Positions 5,611-9,474 of a stretch of 9,474 nt of DNA are shown here, one piece after another. The position numbers were made by a program, and so were the translations under genes. How positions within the stretch are numbered: the first letter of the stretch is position 1; each line of letters opens with the position of its first letter. The stretch spans positions 1 to 9,474 of the forward strand of contig JAAVBR010000064.1 of NCBI GenBank assembly GCA_014802705.1, written 5' to 3'. Below the pieces are notes generated by a model. The model had not been told where the DNA came from, searched no databases, and was given only the letters and a program-made list of their open reading frames with translations. The DNA is from a bacterium (GTDB lineage: Bacteria > Pseudomonadota > Alphaproteobacteria > Rs-D84).

Positions 5611-6081
5611 ATGATTTTTTCCGTGATTTTTGCAATATTGCTGATGGTGGCGGCCGGGTGTGCCGTCCAGATGGCGCGAACGGATTGGCGGCGCCGGATT
5701 ATCCCGGATGTTTATTTATTTCCGTGTTTGTTGATCGGGCTGTTGTGGGTGACGTTTGTTCCGGGGCCGGTCAGTGTGCCGGATGCCGTACTGGGCGCCG
5801 CGATGGGGTATGCGTTGACGCTGGGCGTGGGATATGTTTTTGCGCGCCTGACGCGTGGCGCAGGCCGCCCCGCCCCGGCGCCGATCGGCCTGGGGGATGT
5901 CAAATTGATGGCGACGGGGGGCGTCTGGCTGGGGGTGACGGGGTTGGCGGTGGCCACCGTCATCGCGTGCGTGGTGGGGATGATTTGGGGGCGGCGCCGG
6001 CGCGTGCGGTATGTGCCCTTGGCCACGTTTATGGTACCCGCCGCATTTATTACTTTGATTGGGCAATGGATTTTGTTATAA
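5611..6081 (+). CDS. Type IV prepilin peptidase (A24 family), CpaA/TadV-like
   Basis: A 156-residue inner-membrane aspartic protease that would cleave the leader of type IV prepilin-like proteins. The two catalytic aspartates of the family are visible: D25 in TDWRRRIIPD and D96 in GLGDVK. About four to five hydrophobic segments cover the rest. The length fits the short form (CpaA/TadV type), which lacks the N-terminal methyltransferase domain of PilD. AAGGAG lies 6-7 nt before the ATG. No prepilin and no Tad ATPase are visible in this window. Instead the gene is followed after 24 nt by three genes for exported proteins, which may be its functional partners. GGGTGTGCC near the start encodes a Gly-Cys pair in the first membrane helix. 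The family call is firm, the substrate is unknown. Confidence 0.88.
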   Translation: MIFSVIFAILLMVAAGCAVQMARTDWRRRIIPDVYLFPCLLIGLLWVTFVPGPVSVPDAVLGAAMGYALTLGVGYVFARLTRGAGRPAPAPIGLGDVKLMATGGVWLGVTGLAVATVIACVVGMIWGRRRRVRYVPLATFMVPAAFITLIGQWILL

Positions 6082-6105
6082 TTCATACAACAGGGACAGG
6101 AAAGA

Positions 6106-6999
6106 ATGAAAAAATCAGTTGTTTTATTCATGATGTGTGCCGCGATTTTGCCGGCCCACGCCATTGTGTTTCCGTCGGGCGGCACGGGCACCATGTCCAA
6201 GGATGGCCTGATTCAAAACGTGCAAAATTATTCGTCTGCGCCCTATTGGAATCCCAATGGACCGTATAATCAGCGGATGCCGTCACCGGTCTATGTCCAG
6301 GGAACCGAACTGGACGCCGGGGATTGTACGGCGGTGGTGAACGCCTTGGTGGCGTCGGTTTGCGCGGCGCGCAATAATTGTGTGAATGATCAATTGTCCG
6401 ACGTGCGGCCGACCATTATGGTGCAATTATCCCGGATGCCGGGGCATAATTACGCGTCGTCGTGCGCGGGATATGTGGATACGGCCTTTGCCGATTATGT
6501 GGCGCAATACGCGTTCCCGACGGCCGTCGCCCCCAATGCCAACGCGCAACAAAATACCCAGGGCACGGGGTATCAGATTCCGAACCCCTTGGCGCCGAAA
6601 CTGCCCATCGCGCCCAATGGCGAACCCTGGATGCAGGATATGTTGGACCGGAAACAGGAATTAAAGGATTTACAGGCGCAAAATGGTGCGGGCGTGAACG
6701 CGCGCCTGGCGGCGGCGGATTTCCCGACGACGATTGCCGACGTGTCGTTCACGGATCGTATCGCCAACGCCACGGCGGGATATGCCCCGTACAAGGATGC
6801 CAAGGCCTATCATTTCTTTCAGATCGAAAGTGATCAAAAGGCCGCCAGTCGCCAGAACACGCGTCAAAGCATGTGCCAGGGCACCTATCGCGATCGGTTG
6901 GCGAAACTGGATTCGGACTTGAAAAAGATCAAGGCCTGTCGTGCGGCGCAAAAGCCATGGGGTGATTGTGCCGCCGGGTTAGAGGGGAGTTATTTATAA
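6106..6999 (+). CDS. Exported protein of unknown function, first of three
   Basis: A 297-residue protein with a clear Sec signal peptide: MKK, a hydrophobic core and cleavage expected after AHA (residue 19). I do not recognise the mature domain. It has seven cysteines (74, 86, 92, 120, 257, 278, 288), which fits an oxidising periplasmic or extracellular location, although the odd number leaves one unpaired. Residues 140-175 are low-complexity, rich in Asn, Gln and Pro. Residues 175-280 are predicted to be mostly helical and charged (RKQELKDLQ near 182-190 and LDSDLKKIKACRAAQK near 268-283). It lacks the GFxxxE leader of prepilins, so it is probably not a substrate of the upstream peptidase. 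AGGA lies a few nt before the ATG. The gene starts 24 nt after the peptidase gene and ends 1 nt before the next. Confidence 0.85.
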   Translation: MKKSVVLFMMCAAILPAHAIVFPSGGTGTMSKDGLIQNVQNYSSAPYWNPNGPYNQRMPSPVYVQGTELDAGDCTAVVNALVASVCAARNNCVNDQLSDVRPTIMVQLSRMPGHNYASSCAGYVDTAFADYVAQYAFPTAVAPNANAQQNTQGTGYQIPNPLAPKLPIAPNGEPWMQDMLDRKQELKDLQAQNGAGVNARLAAADFPTTIADVSFTDRIANATAGYAPYKDAKAYHFFQIESDQKAASRQNTRQSMCQGTYRDRLAKLDSDLKKIKACRAAQKPWGDCAAGLEGSYL

Positions 7000-7000
7000 T

Positions 7001-7987
7001 ATGTTCATGCGGTCCGGCTTTTTGGCGATAATGGCGGTGATGGCGACGATGTCCGGTGCCACGGCGTTGGATATCAATAGCCCTGATGTTGCCCCGGCGG
7101 TAAATATTAAAACCGGTAGTTGGGTGGATGGTAATACCAACCGATGGATTAAGACCCCGACAGAGGCCCAGTTGAAACAGTTTCAATCGGGCTTGGGTGC
7201 GGGGGGGGACTTGACAGCGCCGGCCCCCAAAACCGTGACGAAATCCAGCATGGCCACGCGTATGGGTAAAGTTGGCGGGGCCCTGTCCCTGGCGACGGGG
7301 GCAATGATGGTGGCGGACGCGACGTCCGGCGATGGGCCGCATTCGTGGGGCAATGTGTTAGAGGGGGCCGCCGGCGGTCTGGCCGCGGGTATGGGGGCCG
7401 GCGCCCTGTTAAATGCCATCCCCGGATTTGGCCAGGTGGCCTATGGCGTTGTGGTGGCCGGGGCGACGGTGCTGGGGGGCTTGTCCGCCGGGTCGCAGAT
7501 ATTTTCGGAAACCGATTGCATGACCGATCCCGCAACGGGGGCGTTCACGTGTTGTAACACCTATTTCAACGAAGGCCAACGCTTTGTCGGTATCGGTGGC
7601 GAAATGTTCTGTGAATTTCCGGGCGTGCGCCAATGTTTACAGGGCGGCCAACCGGTTGAGGCCAGTTGGTGGGATGGCCTGTGGTTGGATGATGATTGGG
7701 GCGCGTGTCAGCCCAAATATTGCCAAGATATTCCCGCCGTGGCGTCGGGCACGGATCCGAACACCGTTGTGGCGGCTCCATTCTTGGATAATGAAACCGG
7801 GCAAAAGGCTTGTTGGGCATGGGAATGTGTCGAGGGGTACCAAATGGTGGCCTTGGCCGATGGGACGGCGACCTGTGTCGGGCAGAATGATGACCATGGC
7901 AATCCCATGAACACCTATGACCGCGTGATTCAAACCATTGAAAAAGAACGCGCGCGTATCATTGCCGAATGTGGGGAATACCTGTAA
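7001..7987 (+). CDS. Exported Gly-rich, Cys-rich protein of unknown function, second of three
   Basis: A 328-residue protein with a signal peptide (MFMRSG, a hydrophobic core and cleavage near GATA at residue 22). Residues 88-168 form a Gly/Ala-rich hydrophobic region with repeated small-residue spacing (GGLAAGMGAGALLNAIPGFG near 125-144), reminiscent of glycine-zipper membrane segments. The rest, from 173 on, contains 11 cysteines, including CC at 184-185, with many Trp and Asp residues (SWWDGLWLDDDW near 222-233). Such a layout suggests a disulfide-stabilised exposed domain joined to a membrane-inserting part. I know of no family to name. GAGGGGAG lies 11 nt before the ATG at 7001, which makes it a better start than the in-frame ATG at 7007. 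Its stop overlaps the next start as TAATG, so the genes are translationally coupled. Confidence 0.82.
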   Translation: MFMRSGFLAIMAVMATMSGATALDINSPDVAPAVNIKTGSWVDGNTNRWIKTPTEAQLKQFQSGLGAGGDLTAPAPKTVTKSSMATRMGKVGGALSLATGAMMVADATSGDGPHSWGNVLEGAAGGLAAGMGAGALLNAIPGFGQVAYGVVVAGATVLGGLSAGSQIFSETDCMTDPATGAFTCCNTYFNEGQRFVGIGGEMFCEFPGVRQCLQGGQPVEASWWDGLWLDDDWGACQPKYCQDIPAVASGTDPNTVVAAPFLDNETGQKACWAWECVEGYQMVALADGTATCVGQNDDHGNPMNTYDRVIQTIEKERARIIAECGEYL

Positions 7988-9474
7988 TGCGGCGGTGGGC
8001 GCTGGCGCTTTGGCTGGGGTGCGGGGCGTGTGGCGCCGCATGGGCGGATGACGCGCCCGTGATGCCGGGGGACGATTTTCAAACAACGGATGAAATCTTG
8101 GCGCGCGATGCGGCGCCCACCACGTGCGCGACGAATGCGTGGGCGGATGCCCTGCGCGCATCGGCGGGGGACGTATCGGCGGATGCCCCGAAACATGTGA
8201 TTGAAAATTGGATTCGCGCCACCCTGGGCGATGCGGATGTGTTGCGCACGGTCCTGGCGTGTCCTGAGGTTATCGATGCAGACGACATGACGCCCATCAC
8301 GTTCAGCCCGATTGAATACACGTTTCCGTCGGGGCGGCATATTTCTGTCAATTATGATGTTCAGCCTAAAATTTTGCGCCAGCGGGTGATGGCGGCCACG
8401 CGCCGATCGCGGATGGCGGCGGGCCCCAATCCGGAAATTGGGGCGGACGGTGCGGTTTGGATCAATACAGATCCCGCATGGTACGGCATTTTGGTGGTCC
8501 AACATGGGGCCCTGGCCGACTTTGTGGGGCCGAATCGGTCCAATACGGTGTCGTTGCAATATATTGAAAACAATATTGATGCCATTTATCCATCCGGTAA
8601 CCGCTGCACCAGTCGCAGCGCCCTGGCCGATGATGACGATATGGTGAATCTGGCCATGCATCGGACGGTGGACGCCCCGGACGACAGCAATGATTATTAT
8701 GTCGCGGGCGACGCCAATCTGAAATGGATCACGTGGGGCGAAGTCGCCCTGGACGTCGCCATCACGATTGCGACCGCGGGCGGTGGCGCGGTGGCCCTGG
8801 GTGGGCTAAAAGGGGCGCGGGCCACGCGTGCGGCCAAAAATTTAATCCCCACCATTCGCAATTTGGAAAAAATCGACACCGTGCGCGATTATATGAACGT
8901 GTCGCGCCGACATGCGGCGGCCTTGGCCAATTTACAGAAAATTGATCGCGCGGCGGATGCCACCCGGTATGCCGACGCATCGCGGGATGTATCGCGCCTG
9001 GCGGATCAGATGAAAAGCCTGGAACGCCATGCGGATGTGCGCCGGTATAAACAGGCAACCGACAGTTTTGCCGACGTGATGAAATATCGGCGGAACTTAA
9101 ATGCCCTGCGTATGGTGCGGCGGGGCAATGTTTTGACGCGCGCCTGGCGCGCGGCCAAATCGTTAAACACGGGCACCAAAACCATCAATCGCGCGGCGAA
9201 ATTGGGGCGCGCCGGGATGAAGTCCGGCCGGGTGCGGGATTGGCTGTTCCAATCAACGTTGAAACATGGGGCGGGTCTGGCCAAAATGACGTCGGCAACC
9301 GGGTTGGCCTATGGCGTGATGCATGCCGTGGGGGATATGTATGATTACACGGAAACCAGTACCGGCGATTATACCAGTGGCATTGAATTTAAGCCCTTGG
9401 GCCTGTTGTCGGCGGATGATTTGGATGGCCAGGAAAATGTGGTCAATCACGGCATGTGGCTGATGTGGGCGGGC
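7987..9474 (+). CDS. Large exported protein of unknown function, third of three (3' partial)
   Basis: The ATG overlaps the previous stop by one base (TAATG). The frame stays open for 496 codons to the edge of the window, so the protein is longer than what is seen. A signal peptide (MRRWALALWLGCGACGAAWA) with cleavage before DD fits; C12 and C15 lack a good lipobox. Residues 21-250 form a probable folded domain (VWINTDPAWYGILVVQHGAL near 157-176, QYIENNIDAIYPSGNRC near 191-207). A hydrophobic Ala/Gly segment follows (about 253-273), probably a membrane helix. After it come about 145 residues rich in Arg, Lys and Ala with helical character (for example SRRHAAALANLQKIDRAADA, 306-325), then a second Gly/Ala/Met-containing hydrophobic stretch (about 428-450). 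Most of the antisense open frames over it are shadows of its codon bias. The function is unknown, and the operon points to joint action with the two upstream exported proteins. Confidence 0.85.
   Translation, partial: MRRWALALWLGCGACGAAWADDAPVMPGDDFQTTDEILARDAAPTTCATNAWADALRASAGDVSADAPKHVIENWIRATLGDADVLRTVLACPEVIDADDMTPITFSPIEYTFPSGRHISVNYDVQPKILRQRVMAATRRSRMAAGPNPEIGADGAVWINTDPAWYGILVVQHGALADFVGPNRSNTVSLQYIENNIDAIYPSGNRCTSRSALADDDDMVNLAMHRTVDAPDDSNDYYVAGDANLKWITWGEVALDVAITIATAGGGAVALGGLKGARATRAAKNLIPTIRNLEKIDTVRDYMNVSRRHAAALANLQKIDRAADATRYADASRDVSRLADQMKSLERHADVRRYKQATDSFADVMKYRRNLNALRMVRRGNVLTRAWRAAKSLNTGTKTINRAAKLGRAGMKSGRVRDWLFQSTLKHGAGLAKMTSATGLAYGVMHAVGDMYDYTETSTGDYTSGIEFKPLGLLSADDLDGQENVVNHGMWLMWAG

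Noticed and set aside
6106..6999. Prepilin substrate for the upstream peptidase
   Set aside because: The N-terminus is an ordinary Sec signal ending in AHA, without the Gly-Phe/Glu+5 prepilin cleavage motif, and the protein is large and cysteine-containing.
7987..8046. Lipoprotein signal in the third exported protein
   Set aside because: C12 is preceded by WLG and C15 by CGA; neither fits a lipobox, while AWA before DD is a good signal peptidase I site.
7930..8661. 243-codon minus-strand open frame
   Set aside because: It lies antisense within the signal-peptide-bearing, translationally coupled partial gene; its His/Arg/Pro-rich translation looks non-natural.

Overview
The window looks like a chromosomal segment of an alphaproteobacterium. 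The clearest marker is a gcrA gene, because GcrA is a cell-cycle regulator characteristic of Alphaproteobacteria. The gcrA side (about 2.8-9.5 kb) is GC-rich, with NNC/NNG-biased codons. The first 550 bases are very AT-rich, and the glycosyltransferase gene is richer in A+T than the rest. Several large secreted or membrane proteins match no named family I can place. That fits an uncultured, possibly host-associated lineage, but this is inference.

Layout, left to right. Positions 1-574 form an AT-rich stretch without a supportable gene; it holds one terminator-like hairpin and two perfect inverted repeats. A GT61-type glycosyltransferase lies on the minus strand at 575-1765. About 1855-2090 is a dense cluster of six GC-rich stem-loops, flanked by two divergent promoter-like sequences, each TTGCAN-17 bp-TATNAT. 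The plus-strand promoter leads to a short cysteine-rich protein (2237-2776). The start region of that gene is imperfectly duplicated 85 bp upstream, where it makes a 15-codon ORF. A strong bidirectional terminator (2794-2827) separates this gene from a convergent minus-strand pair: gcrA (4937-5536) followed 24 nt later by a 692-residue single-pass membrane protein with a coiled coil and long acidic/proline-rich arms.

From 5611 to the right edge, genes run on the plus strand in a tight row: a small type IV prepilin (A24) peptidase, then three exported proteins of unknown function. The last three are separated by 24 nt, 1 nt and a 1-nt stop/start overlap, which indicates an operon. The third exported protein has 496 codons visible and runs off the window without a stop. 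The gcrA/peptidase intergenic region holds a GANTC site inside a candidate gcrA promoter, next to a 13-bp inverted repeat.

The best candidate for something undescribed is the plus-strand operon: a membrane peptidase that normally processes pilins, co-transcribed with three large cysteine-containing exported proteins that I do not recognise as pilins. The second is the gcrA-linked acidic membrane protein, which by operon structure may be tied to the cell cycle. The repeat cluster is a separate curiosity: on the minus strand it is an open reading frame in frame with the glycosyltransferase.
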